Counted from the first letter of the stretch, positions 39,061 through 48,167 are shown. The stretch is DNA of 64,000 nucleotides from Winogradskyella epiphytica (GCF_003217215.1 NZ_QJTD01000002.1:1-64000), one strand, 5' to 3'. A program made the numbers and translations. Notes: a model not told the origin generated them from the sequence alone.

Positions 39061-41199
39061 ATGAAAAAAATTACTTTTTTACTTTTTGCGATGCTTGCCT
39101 TTTGTTGGCAAAGTAATTCTCAAGTTAACATTAATGAAAATTTTGACTCTGGCACACCTGATGGATGGACTGATAATTACACTAATAGTTCAGCTGGAGC
39201 ATGTAGTGGTAATTCAGAAAGAAAAAACTTATGGAGTGCAGGTACTTCAATGGGGCATTTAACCACTCCCAATTTTGAAGGAATCTCCAACGGTACAGAT
39301 TTGATAATTAGTTTCGATTACAAAATAGTTGAATATAATTTTTCGAACCCAACTGTTCCACAAGCTGAAGGTTGGGGTTCTTCCGAAATACGCTATTCTA
39401 CGGATGACGGTGCCAATTGGATAACTGCTTTTACTATCGATGATACAAATCATGTTGTTTCAGCAGATTGCGCTAATATATCTGTAACAGTTCCTGGAGA
39501 AAGTTTGCCAATTGGTTCTGATATTAAACTACAAGTATATAATACTTGGATTACTGGTGATTACTACTTTTATGTAGACAATTTTGTAGCTCAACAAGAT
39601 TTAGGTTGTGCAGAAGCTGAAATAACTAGTTCTACAGTAGTAGATGATTGTGAAAACAGTCAGTTTTCTATTGATGTAGTTGTTGCTTCAGTTGGAGATG
39701 GAACATTTATTACAGATGGTTTAGGAGGCTCATTTGTAGTTGAGGAAGGAACGGTAACAGTTGGACCTTATGCATATGATACATCGGTAACATTAACAGT
39801 TGAACACTCTGTTGCTGCTTGTAATTTTTCTTTAAATGAATTTAATACAGGTTGTACATTACCAGGGGAGATATGCGAAAACGCTATTGTAGTCGGTACA
39901 CTTCCTTTTACTACAACGGACAATACAGAAAACTATGGTGATGATTATTCAAGTACTGATGATCCTTGTGGGAGCTCAAGTTATCTTAATGGAGATGATG
40001 TTGTTTATAGCTTTACACCAGCTGTGGATATGTCTGTAAATATTTCAACGGCTGACACGAGTAATTGGGTAGGTTTGTTTGTTTTTGAAGAGTGTCCTTT
40101 TGTAACTTGTGTGGGCTATGATACTTCAGGTAGTGGGGCAAACCCAAGTTTACCGGAAGTTAGTCTAACCGGAGGAACAACATACTATATTGTTATTTCA
40201 ACCTATCCTTCACCTCAAAGTACGCCGTACACTTTAAACATTACTGAAAACTCATGTTCTTCAGCCATTGCAACTTACAATGTTGTTAGTGATTGTGATG
40301 TTAGCGGAGGATTTTATATTGATGTTGATGTAACAGATATAGGTAGTGCTACAGCTCTAACAGTTTCGGATGATCAAGGTAATGCATCGCAGTCTTTAAC
40401 AGAAGCTGGTGTTTTACAGTTTGGACCATATGACAATGGTGTAGAAGTAGTAATTACTATAGATGCAGATAATGATGATGATTCATGTACGGTTACAAGT
40501 TCAGCCATTACTCAAACAGCTTGTCCTCCTGCAAATGATGAGTGTGAAGGTGCTGTAGTGTTGAATGTTGAAAACGATATTGATGATTTGGCATTGGCTT
40601 CTCAGATAGCAGGATCTATTGCAGATGCAACTGAGTCGGATGTAGTGTCGGATTGTGTTGGTACTGCAAATGATGATGTGTGGTTCAGTTTTGTTGCAAC
40701 TTCAACAGATGTTAATATTGATGTTACAGACGATTTTGATGGTGTTGTAGAACTTTTTAGTGGCGAGTGCGGTAGTTTAGTATCAATGGCCTGTGATGAT
40801 TTTGGAGGACCTAGTAGTAATCCATCAATATCTCAAACTGATTTGGTTGTAGGAGAAACTTATTATGTAAGAGTGTATTATTACTTTACTGGTACAACGT
40901 CCACTCCTGATTTCACAATAGCCTTATGGTCTCCGTCGCCTTCGATGAGTATTGATGAATTCGATAACGGTGCTGCTTTTACATACTATCCTAACCCAGT
41001 TAAAAATACGTTGACCTTAAATGCTCAAAATCCAATAGAGCACGTAGCAATGTACAATATGCTAGGGCAAGAAGTATTAAGAGCTACGCCTAATACTGTT
41101 GATAGCAACTTAGACTTGTCTGATTTACAAACTGGTACTTACTTTGTTAAAGTAACTATCGGAAATATAACTGAAACAGTTAGAGTGATTAAGCAATAG
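39061..41199 (+). CDS. Secreted T9SS cargo protein with C-terminal sorting domain
   Basis: 712 residues. Signal peptide (MKKITFLLFAMLAFCWQSNSQ), then a jelly-roll-like domain (about 22-180, with VNINENFDSGTPDGWTDN). Two pre-peptidase-C-like beta domains follow (about 270-400 and 490-630, with DDPCGSSSYLNGDDVVYSF and DDVWFSFVATSTDVNID). The last ~75 residues are a type A sorting domain (FTYYPNPVKNTLTLNAQNP, IEHVAMYNMLGQEVLR, TGTYFVKVTIG), which directs type IX secretion and surface attachment. Acidic and Cys-containing; no catalytic motif seen, so adhesion or carbohydrate binding is a guess. Isolated between two terminators, so monocistronic. Confidence 0.93.
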   Translation: MKKITFLLFAMLAFCWQSNSQVNINENFDSGTPDGWTDNYTNSSAGACSGNSERKNLWSAGTSMGHLTTPNFEGISNGTDLIISFDYKIVEYNFSNPTVPQAEGWGSSEIRYSTDDGANWITAFTIDDTNHVVSADCANISVTVPGESLPIGSDIKLQVYNTWITGDYYFYVDNFVAQQDLGCAEAEITSSTVVDDCENSQFSIDVVVASVGDGTFITDGLGGSFVVEEGTVTVGPYAYDTSVTLTVEHSVAACNFSLNEFNTGCTLPGEICENAIVVGTLPFTTTDNTENYGDDYSSTDDPCGSSSYLNGDDVVYSFTPAVDMSVNISTADTSNWVGLFVFEECPFVTCVGYDTSGSGANPSLPEVSLTGGTTYYIVISTYPSPQSTPYTLNITENSCSSAIATYNVVSDCDVSGGFYIDVDVTDIGSATALTVSDDQGNASQSLTEAGVLQFGPYDNGVEVVITIDADNDDDSCTVTSSAITQTACPPANDECEGAVVLNVENDIDDLALASQIAGSIADATESDVVSDCVGTANDDVWFSFVATSTDVNIDVTDDFDGVVELFSGECGSLVSMACDDFGGPSSNPSISQTDLVVGETYYVRVYYYFTGTTSTPDFTIALWSPSPSMSIDEFDNGAAFTYYPNPVKNTLTLNAQNPIEHVAMYNMLGQEVLRATPNTVDSNLDLSDLQTGTYFVKVTIGNITETVRVIKQ

Positions 41200-41220
41200 C
41201 TTATTCAATTTTAATATTAG

Positions 41221-41249
41221 AAAAAGCCGCTATGTATAGCGGCTTTTTT
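41221..41249 (+). terminator. Intrinsic terminator of the T9SS cargo gene
   Basis: AAAAAGCCGCTA-TGTA-TAGCGGCTTTTTT, 21 nt past the stop; GC-rich stem followed by six T. Confidence 0.92.
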
Positions 41250-41342
41250 GTTTTCTTAGCTCAGGATTAAAAATTGATTATTAATTTATGATTGAGCACA
41301 TCAAAAGCCATGAGATCTCTAATATATTGTATTAGGTTTAAT

Positions 41343-41350
41343 TACCTTTG
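41343..41350 (+). promoter_or_regulatory. Candidate -7 promoter element (TACCTTTG) abutting the glycosyltransferase start
   Basis: Exact TAnnTTTG, only 6 nt before the ATG at 41357, so transcription would begin at or within one or two bases of the start codon. A TTG lies 13 nt upstream, shorter than usual. Confidence 0.5.
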
Positions 41351-41356
41351 TAGACT

Positions 41357-42358
41357 ATGAAGGCAACTGTATTTTCTTTTATAATACCCGTTTACAATAG
41401 ACCCGACGAAATTAAAGAACTTTTAGAAAGTTTTTCAAAATTTGACGGGCATTCTCCATATGAAATTGTGATCGTTGAAGATGGCTCAACGCAAACCTCG
41501 AAAGAAGTAGTTGAAAGGTTTCAAGACCAATTAGATATTTCTTATTATTTCAAATCTAATTCAGGTCCAGGAGATTCAAGAAACTATGGCATGCGTAATG
41601 CTAAAGGAGATTATTTTATAATTTTAGACTCTGACGTGATATTACCGCCTAATTACCTTACTGCGGTAAAACAGTTTTTAGACACTACTTATTACGACTG
41701 TTTTGGTGGGCCAGATGCCGCTCATAGCACCTTTTCAAATCTTCAAAAAGCAATAAACTTTGCGATGACCTCTTTTATAACTACTGGAGGAATAAGAGGA
41801 GGGAAGCAAAAGCTCGAAGACTTTCAACCACGGAGTTTTAATATGGGTTTATCTAAAAAAGCATTTTTAGCTTCAGGAGGGTTTGGCAAAATTCATCCAG
41901 GGGAAGACCCTGATTTATCGTTAAGATTACATAAATTAGGTTTTAAAACGACGCTTATTCAAACAGCTGTAGTCTTTCATAAACGTCGGATTTCATGGTC
42001 TAAATTTTATAAACAAGTGAATAAGTTTGGTATGGTGAGACCTATTCTTAATCAATGGCATCCTGAATCTAAAAGTATTGTATACTGGTTTCCTTCTGTA
42101 TTTAGCCTAGGATTGATAGTTGCAATTATAATGTCACTATTTCAACTGTATTTACCATTATACTTTTATGGGCTGTACTTTGCCATTGCATTTGTATTGG
42201 CATTGATTTCAAACAAAAGTTTAAGTGTCGCTATACAAGCTTTAGTTGCTATTGTTATTCAGTTTTTTGGATATGGTTATGGCTTTTTAAAATCAACGTT
42301 TTCACTTGTCGTATTTGGTAAAAATCCTAAAGAGGCTTTTCCACACTTATTTTTCTAA
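41357..42358 (+). CDS. Family 2 glycosyltransferase with membrane tail
   Basis: 333 residues. GT-A fold at the N-terminus: FIIPVYNRPDEIKELLESF, EIVIVEDGSTQTS, and the metal-binding DSD in YFIILDSDVILPPNYL (about 90-105); GEDPDLSLRLHKLGFKTTLI supplies the likely catalytic ED. Three or four hydrophobic segments follow (about 230-320), placing it at the inner membrane. Acceptor and sugar unknown; presumably envelope polysaccharide or lipid glycosylation. First of a plus-strand run with YbbR (9 nt) and coaE. Confidence 0.9.
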   Translation: MKATVFSFIIPVYNRPDEIKELLESFSKFDGHSPYEIVIVEDGSTQTSKEVVERFQDQLDISYYFKSNSGPGDSRNYGMRNAKGDYFIILDSDVILPPNYLTAVKQFLDTTYYDCFGGPDAAHSTFSNLQKAINFAMTSFITTGGIRGGKQKLEDFQPRSFNMGLSKKAFLASGGFGKIHPGEDPDLSLRLHKLGFKTTLIQTAVVFHKRRISWSKFYKQVNKFGMVRPILNQWHPESKSIVYWFPSVFSLGLIVAIIMSLFQLYLPLYFYGLYFAIAFVLALISNKSLSVAIQALVAIVIQFFGYGYGFLKSTFSLVVFGKNPKEAFPHLFF

Positions 42359-42367
42359 ACTAAAAAA

Positions 42368-43330
42368 ATGAACACCGAAAAAAAATCTAACATGATAGAC
42401 TATTTAAAACAGAGAAACTTTAAAAAGTTTTGTCTGTTCTTTTTAGTGGCCTTTGTGTTTTTGATTTTTTCAAAACTTTCGAACGACTATAAGCAAACCA
42501 TTCAACTAAAGATAATTTTAGAGAATGTTGAAGATGAAATTTTATTTAATACGGATTCATCAAATTATATCAAGGCTTATGTACAGGCCAAAGGCTTCAC
42601 CTTAGTTCCTTTATTATTTAAACCATCCAAAGACGTCGTTATTAATGCGGAAAGTGAAGCCACACAAAAAGCAGATTATTTCCTTTTAGATGTACAAAAG
42701 AATAAATTTCTTATAGAAGATCAATTAGGTAGTTCTTATGATTTAATATCGTTGAAACCAGACAGCCTTTTTATTGGCTATTCTAAAAGAGCCTCAAAAA
42801 AAGTGCCTATTGCACTTAGTCACCATATAAACTATGCCGTTGGTTATGATTTAAAAGATAATTTTAAAATAAATAGAGATAGCGTTAAAATAGTCGGATC
42901 TGAATATGAAGTAGAACAAATCGATTCTATAATTACCGAGACTTTAGAATTAAAAAATGTAAATAGTAATATAAGAGAATCGCTAAAATTGGATATTTCA
43001 AACTATGAGAATATCGAAATATTTCCAAAATATATCACCGTGTCTGGTGAGGTAACTAGATTTACTGAAGGTACTATAGAAGTTCCATTAACCATAATAA
43101 ATCAACCAAAAGACATCACAATAAATTACTTTCCTAAAACGGTTAGCTTATCTTATTATGTTAATTTAGAGAATTATAACGATGTCAAGGAATTAGACTT
43201 TAAAGTTGAATGTGATTATTCAGAACTAGAAGATTTACAAACTTTCTTAATTCCTAAAGTAGTTATGAAACCAGAGTTTGTAAAGCATGTTAATATTAGA
43301 CAGAAACGAATTGATTTTATAGAATTATAA
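42368..43330 (+). CDS. YbbR-like domain protein
   Basis: 320 residues. One N-terminal membrane helix (about 18-38, FKKFCLFFLVAFVFLIFSKL), then an extracytoplasmic region with YbbR-type beta repeats: about 45-130, VPIALSHHINYAVGYDLKDN (about 142-161) onward, and EVPLTIINQPKDITINYFPK. In Firmicutes YbbR (CdaR) regulates the c-di-AMP cyclase CdaA; no cyclase is adjacent here. Placement 1 nt before coaE is widespread in Bacteroidota. Role here unknown. Confidence 0.85.
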   Translation: MNTEKKSNMIDYLKQRNFKKFCLFFLVAFVFLIFSKLSNDYKQTIQLKIILENVEDEILFNTDSSNYIKAYVQAKGFTLVPLLFKPSKDVVINAESEATQKADYFLLDVQKNKFLIEDQLGSSYDLISLKPDSLFIGYSKRASKKVPIALSHHINYAVGYDLKDNFKINRDSVKIVGSEYEVEQIDSIITETLELKNVNSNIRESLKLDISNYENIEIFPKYITVSGEVTRFTEGTIEVPLTIINQPKDITINYFPKTVSLSYYVNLENYNDVKELDFKVECDYSELEDLQTFLIPKVVMKPEFVKHVNIRQKRIDFIEL

Positions 43331-43331
43331 T

Positions 43332-43922
43332 ATGGTAGTAGTTGGACTTACAGGAGGAATAGGAAGTGGTAAAACAACACTTTTAAAATGTTTTGAATCA
43401 TTTGGTGTTCCAATTTATATCGCTGATAAGGAGGCTAAAGCCTTGATGAACCGTTCCAAAGTGATTCAACGTAAACTCATTGATATATTTGGCGATTTAG
43501 CCTATATTAATGATGAGTTAAATAGGCCTTACTTGGCGTCCAAGATTTTCGCAGATCAATCATTATTAGCAAAAATGAATGCTGTGGTTCATCCAAAGGT
43601 TGCGTCGCACTTTAAATCATGGCTTAAAAAACAAGAGGCCCCATATGTGATAAAAGAAGCCGCTATTATATTTGAGAACAAATTAGAAAATCAGTATGAC
43701 TTTATAATAACGGTGGTCGCCGATGAAGATTTAAGAATACAACGTGTTATTAATAGGGATCAATCATCTAAAGAAAAGGTGAAATCGATTATGAAAAATC
43801 AGTTATCCGATGAGGAAAAAATTAAAAAATCAGATTACGTGATTAAGAATAATAATTTGGAAGAGGCCAAAAAACAAGCACATAAAATTCATAAAGAGAT
43901 TCTTCTGAGAATAAATGCATAA
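43332..43922 (+). CDS. coaE: Dephospho-CoA kinase
   Basis: 196 residues. Phosphorylates the ribose 3'-OH in the final step of CoA synthesis. P-loop GGIGSGKT (8-15), FGVPIYIADKEAKALM for the CoA domain, and AAIIFENKLENQYD typical of CoaE. Complements coaBC in this window. Starts 1 nt after the YbbR stop. Confidence 0.96.
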   Translation: MVVVGLTGGIGSGKTTLLKCFESFGVPIYIADKEAKALMNRSKVIQRKLIDIFGDLAYINDELNRPYLASKIFADQSLLAKMNAVVHPKVASHFKSWLKKQEAPYVIKEAAIIFENKLENQYDFIITVVADEDLRIQRVINRDQSSKEKVKSIMKNQLSDEEKIKKSDYVIKNNNLEEAKKQAHKIHKEILLRINA

Positions 43923-43945
43923 TACTGTGCTTTCTTTTGTTAACG

Positions 43946-43960
43946 TTAGGTTAAACCTAA
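43946..43960. promoter_or_regulatory. Operator-like palindrome upstream of rprX
   Basis: TTAGGTTAAACCTAA, a 7-bp inverted repeat around one base, directly upstream of the -33 TTG of the rprX promoter. Good position for a regulator, possibly RprY itself; no binding data. Confidence 0.45.
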
Positions 43961-43961
43961 T

Positions 43962-43990
43962 TTGTACTAAATGTTAAAATGTTAAATTTG
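43962..43990 (+). promoter_or_regulatory. Complete flavobacterial promoter of rprXY
   Basis: TTG (43962-43964), 18-nt spacer, TAAATTTG (43983-43990). The expected start of transcription falls on the ATG at 43995. Confidence 0.65.
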
Positions 43991-43994
43991 GATG

Positions 43995-45563
43995 ATGGGC
44001 AAAAAGCTATTCGTGTTATTGATAGTCTTAATGAGTTTATCACTCATAGGTATCATTTTTGTACAGTCGTTTTTTATAAACAATAGTTTAGAAAATGAAC
44101 GTAAAAATTTTACGCGGAGTGTCAAACGATCATTAAGTTTTGTGTCTCGTGCCATAGAAGATTACGAGTACAGAGATTATTTTATGAAACTCCGACCTTA
44201 TCTTAATGATGATAATAAGGCGAATTCAGAAATAATTAAACAATTGTTTATTGCGACCGAAGATGATATTAGTAATAAGACCATAGTTCATCGTAATACA
44301 GTTTTAGAAGAGCGCTTTAAAGTGCCGTCATTGTTCTTTGAAATTGATGCAGACAGCTTTAATATCAGTAAGTTATATAGCGAACGTGTAACAGAGGTTT
44401 ATAATAATACTAATATTGATGGTGTTAAAAGAATAAATCCGGAAACTAGGTTAAGAGAATATTCGTCTTTAGGTGCGCTGGAAATGCAAATGTGGGAAGA
44501 TGCTTTAAAGACCATATTAAAGGATATTCCAGTTTATAGAAGAATCACTACAAAACATGTGGAGACCTTATTGAAACGAGAATTAAAGGACGAAGGGATT
44601 GATTTAGATTTCGAATTTGCCATATACGACGATGATTTAGCAACGAAAATACAAACTCAAAATTTTGAAAAAACAGAAGATGCCTATGGTGTTTATGTGT
44701 TCTTAGATGCGAATAAAGAAAGTAGTTATAAATTATATGTCGATTTTCCGGAGCGAAAAAAGTATTTATATTCCTCTATTATTTGGATGATTGTTCTTTC
44801 AATCCTGTTTACAGCTATTATATTACTTGCTTATGCCGGAGCAATTTATCAGTTGATAAGACAACGTCAGATTTCACAAATAAAGACGGATTTTATTAAC
44901 AATATGACTCATGAGTTTAAAACACCAATTGCTACTATAAATTTAGCATTGGACTCTATCAGAAATCCTAAAATAATTAATGATCAAGAAAAGGTGAAGC
45001 GTTATTTAGGAATGATTAAGGAGGAGAATAAACGAATGCATGCGCAGGTAGAAAACGTTTTACGAATTTCTAAATTGGATAAAAACGAACTAAATATTAG
45101 TAAAGAACGATTAGAATTACACGAATTAATTGAAGATGCTATCACTCATGTAGAGTTGATCGTTGAAGATAGAAAGGGTTATGTAAAAACGCACTTAAAA
45201 GCTGACAAGTCATCGGTTTTAGCAAACGAGACACATTTTACCAATGTGCTTGTTAATATTTTGGATAACGCTATAAAGTATTCGGATGATGCACCAAAAA
45301 TTGACGTGTATACAGAAAATGCTGGAAATAATATTATCGTGAAGATAGTAGATCAAGGGAACGGAATGCCTAAGGCAGTTGCCAAGCGTGTGTTTGAAAA
45401 GTTTTATAGAGAACATACAGGAAATGTACATAATGTAAAAGGACATGGGCTTGGATTAGCTTATGTAAAACGAATTGTAGAAGACCATCAAGGTCATATA
45501 TCAGTAGAAAGTGAAAAAGGGAAAGGCAGTACTTTTATTATAAAGATGCCGTTAATATCATAA
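43995..45563 (+). CDS. rprX: Sensor histidine kinase, RprX-like
   Basis: 522 residues from the second of two tandem ATGs (43992 or 43995). Two membrane helices (about 5-27 and 262-285) flank a ~230-residue periplasmic sensor. Then a HisKA domain with phospho-acceptor His306 in NNMTHEFKTPIATI and an HATPase_c domain with NILDNAIKYSDDAP, DQGNGMPKAVAKRVFEKFYR and GHGLGLAYVKRIVEDHQG. It resembles RprX of Bacteroides. Signal unknown. Cotranscribed with the response regulator 9 nt downstream. Confidence 0.93.
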   Translation: MGKKLFVLLIVLMSLSLIGIIFVQSFFINNSLENERKNFTRSVKRSLSFVSRAIEDYEYRDYFMKLRPYLNDDNKANSEIIKQLFIATEDDISNKTIVHRNTVLEERFKVPSLFFEIDADSFNISKLYSERVTEVYNNTNIDGVKRINPETRLREYSSLGALEMQMWEDALKTILKDIPVYRRITTKHVETLLKRELKDEGIDLDFEFAIYDDDLATKIQTQNFEKTEDAYGVYVFLDANKESSYKLYVDFPERKKYLYSSIIWMIVLSILFTAIILLAYAGAIYQLIRQRQISQIKTDFINNMTHEFKTPIATINLALDSIRNPKIINDQEKVKRYLGMIKEENKRMHAQVENVLRISKLDKNELNISKERLELHELIEDAITHVELIVEDRKGYVKTHLKADKSSVLANETHFTNVLVNILDNAIKYSDDAPKIDVYTENAGNNIIVKIVDQGNGMPKAVAKRVFEKFYREHTGNVHNVKGHGLGLAYVKRIVEDHQGHISVESEKGKGSTFIIKMPLIS

Positions 45564-45572
45564 AAACGAATT

Positions 45573-46280
45573 ATGGAAGAACAAAACAAAAAGATTCTTT
45601 TGGTTGAGGATGATCCAAATTTTGGAACTGTTTTAAAGGATTATTTAATGATGAATGATTACGACGTCGTACATGCCAAAAATGGAATGGAAGGCTTTGA
45701 AAAGTTCAAAAAAGACGATTATGACCTTTGTATATTAGATGTCATGATGCCATATAAAGATGGGTTCACGCTAGCAAAGGAAATTAGAGAGAAGAATACG
45801 GATGTGCCTATTATTTTCTTAACGGCGAAAGCAATGAAAGAAGACGTTTTGAAAGGCTATAAAGTAGGGGCAGACGATTATTTAAATAAACCGTTTGATA
45901 GTGAAGTGTTATTGATGAAAATTAAAGCAATAATGCAACGTAAAGCAACGGACACCGTAGCAGACAGTAAACAGTTTGAATTTAAAATCGGGCGTTTTGA
46001 TCTCAACTCGAAGTTACGTTTCTTAAAATTCGATGGCGGAGAGCCTACAAAACTATCTCCGAAGGAAAATGAATTATTACGTTTATTAGCCTTACACGAA
46101 AATGATTTAATGCCAAGAGAATTAGCATTGACTAAAATCTGGAGAGATGATAATTATTTTACTTCTCGTAGTATGGATGTGTATATTGCTAAACTGCGTA
46201 AATATTTAAAACCAGATCCAAATGTTGAAATTTTAAACATTCATGGCGAAGGCTTTAGATTAGTGATAAATAACAAATAA
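45573..46280 (+). CDS. rprY: OmpR-family response regulator, RprY-like
   Basis: 235 residues. Receiver domain with acidic pocket VEDDP (11-15), phospho-acceptor Asp56 in CILDVMMPYKDG, Thr/Ala in IIFLTAKAM and Lys in LNKPFD. The winged-helix DNA-binding domain spans about 130-232 (LSPKENELLRLLALHENDLM, SRSMDVYIAKLRKYL). Strongly resembles Bacteroides RprY. Partner of the kinase immediately upstream. Possible target: the palindrome in front of rprX. Confidence 0.95.
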   Translation: MEEQNKKILLVEDDPNFGTVLKDYLMMNDYDVVHAKNGMEGFEKFKKDDYDLCILDVMMPYKDGFTLAKEIREKNTDVPIIFLTAKAMKEDVLKGYKVGADDYLNKPFDSEVLLMKIKAIMQRKATDTVADSKQFEFKIGRFDLNSKLRFLKFDGGEPTKLSPKENELLRLLALHENDLMPRELALTKIWRDDNYFTSRSMDVYIAKLRKYLKPDPNVEILNIHGEGFRLVINNK

Positions 46281-46300
46281 GAAGTTGTTCTATATAGTTT

Positions 46301-46331
46301 AAAAATCCAGTGCTTAGCACTGGATTTTTTT
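46301..46331. terminator. Bidirectional terminator between rprY and miaA
   Basis: AAAAATCCAGTGC-TTA-GCACTGGATTTTTTT: a perfect 13-bp stem with T runs on both strands, placed between convergent rprY and miaA. Confidence 0.9.
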
Positions 46332-46376
46332 ATTTAAGAAGGTAAAGTAGAGCAAGCTATTTGGTATTAATCTCGT

Positions 46377-47291
46377 TTATAGCTGTGATTCTATAAATTC
46401 AATAATCTCCTCCACATCAGTTTGATAATCGAACCATTTGATGGATTCATCTTTTCTAAACCAAGTGAGTTGTCGCTTAGCAAATCTTCTAGTATTTTTT
46501 TTAATTTCTGAAATGGCGAATTCTAGAGTGGTATGACCTTCAAAATATTCGAAAACCTCTTTGTAGCCAACCGTGTTTAAAGCATTCAAATCTTTATAAG
46601 GAATCAAACGCTTTACTTCATCTAATAAACCGTTTTCGATCATTAAATCGACACGCTGATTAATTCTATCATAAATTAGAGAACGTTCTGCATTCAAACC
46701 TATACTAATGGTCTTGAACTCTCGATTCTTTTCAGGATTGGTTAAAAAGGATGAATAGGGTTTTCCTGTCCCTATACAAATCTCTAGTGCTCTAATAACA
46801 CGTTGCGGATTATCTATTGCAATAGTGTTATAAGCTTCAATGTCTAACTGCTGCAATTGCTCCTGTAATGAGGCCAAACCATTTTTTTCTAATTGACTAT
46901 TTAATTCCGCTCTAATAGTTGCATCGACTTCAGGAAAATAATCTAATCCTTTGGTTACAGCTTTAACATATAAACCTGAGCCACCAACCATAACAACTAC
47001 GGAATTATTTTGATGCAGTTCTTTTATTTTTGAAATGGCTTCACGCTCAAAATCACCTACACTATAAGTTTCTTGTATCGATTTATGTTGGATGAAATGA
47101 TGAGTAGCCGCGTTCAGTTCTTCTTCTGAAGGAACGGCAGTTCCTATACACATTTCTTTGAAAAATTGACGCGAATCAGCAGATACAATCTCAGAATTAA
47201 AATACTGTGCTAGTTTGATGCTTAAAGCAGTTTTACCAATAGCCGTCGGTCCAACTATGGAGATGATAACTTTTTGTGAACTTTCAATCAT
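46377..47291 (-). CDS. miaA: tRNA dimethylallyltransferase
   Basis: 304 residues. Adds dimethylallyl to A37 of tRNAs reading UNN codons. P-loop GPTAIGKTALS (about 14-24), SADSRQFFKEMCIGTAVPS, VGGSGLYVKAVTKGLDYFP and RRFAKRQLTWFRKD at the C-terminus are diagnostic. It lies 12 nt downstream of the K+ channel gene. Confidence 0.97.
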   Translation of the reverse strand: MIESSQKVIISIVGPTAIGKTALSIKLAQYFNSEIVSADSRQFFKEMCIGTAVPSEEELNAATHHFIQHKSIQETYSVGDFEREAISKIKELHQNNSVVVMVGGSGLYVKAVTKGLDYFPEVDATIRAELNSQLEKNGLASLQEQLQQLDIEAYNTIAIDNPQRVIRALEICIGTGKPYSSFLTNPEKNREFKTISIGLNAERSLIYDRINQRVDLMIENGLLDEVKRLIPYKDLNALNTVGYKEVFEYFEGHTTLEFAISEIKKNTRRFAKRQLTWFRKDESIKWFDYQTDVEEIIEFIESQL

Positions 47292-47303
47292 TTGTAAAAC
47301 TGT

Positions 47304-48167
47304 TTACGGATTCAGATGTTCTCCACAGTTATAACAGAATTCCGCTTTGTCTTTATGATTAGAAGTGTTGCAGTTTGAGCAATGTAAGGAGTTAAGATCA
47401 ATGTCTAAATGGTTAAGCTCTGGTGGAACTTCACCTTCATTATTCTTATAACTTCTAACGTATTCAGCTGATACAATTCCTGTAGGTACGGCGATTATAC
47501 CATAACCTAAAATCATAATAAAGGTAGTGATAAACTGACCTAGGGCAGTTTGAGGTGCAATATCACCAAAACCAACCGTAGTTAAGGTTACTACACACCA
47601 ATAAACACTTTTTGGGATATTGTCAAAACCGTTAGCTTCGCCTTCTACTAAATACATAATGGTTCCAAAAATGATGGAAGTGATTAACATGGCGAATAAG
47701 AAAACCATGATTTTTATACGGCTAGCAATAAGTGAATCTTTCAAGTGCTGTGAAGCTCCTAAATATCTTGCTAATTTTAAAATTCTAAATACTCTTAGTA
47801 ATCGCAGTGCTCTCAATGTCAATAAGGCCTGTGAACCCACAAAAAAGAAAGATAAGTACAAAGGGATAGTCGACAGGAAATCGATAATACCGAACGTACT
47901 AAGCATATATTTTAGTGGTTTCTTTACTGAAATAATCCTCAAAATATATTCAACCGTAAATAAAATGGTAACCACCCATTCACCTATATACAATATTTCG
48001 TGATAATCGCGATCTATACTCTCGACACTCTCAAGCATTACCAATAAGATACTTAATAGTATAAATACCAATAAAAGGACATCAAAAAGTTTACCCAACG
48101 GTGTATCCGCTTCATAAATGATATCATGTATCTTGGTTTTCCAATTTTGCATTTGCTGAGCAGCCAT
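47304..48167 (-). CDS. Voltage-gated K+ channel with C-terminal zinc ribbon
   Basis: 287 residues with six helices. The voltage sensor S4 has regularly spaced arginines (RALRLLRVFRILKLARY, 119-135). The pore loop carries TTVGFGD (196-202), the K+ selectivity filter, followed by S6 (FITTFIMILGYGIIAVPTG). Like KvAP it has a short N-terminus. Unusually the tail ends in two CxxC pairs (Cys263/266 and Cys278/281) forming a zinc-ribbon-like knuckle in the cytoplasm. Potassium selectivity is well supported; the ribbon could help tetramerisation or sense metal/redox state (inference). Upstream of miaA. Confidence 0.93.
   Translation of the reverse strand: MAAQQMQNWKTKIHDIIYEADTPLGKLFDVLLLVFILLSILLVMLESVESIDRDYHEILYIGEWVVTILFTVEYILRIISVKKPLKYMLSTFGIIDFLSTIPLYLSFFFVGSQALLTLRALRLLRVFRILKLARYLGASQHLKDSLIASRIKIMVFLFAMLITSIIFGTIMYLVEGEANGFDNIPKSVYWCVVTLTTVGFGDIAPQTALGQFITTFIMILGYGIIAVPTGIVSAEYVRSYKNNEGEVPPELNHLDIDLNSLHCSNCNTSNHKDKAEFCYNCGEHLNP

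Noticed and set aside
39061..41199. Repeated acidic Asp/Thr/Ser-rich segments suggesting tandem DNA repeats
   Set aside because: Similarity is at the level of domain family; no near-identical DNA repeats were seen.
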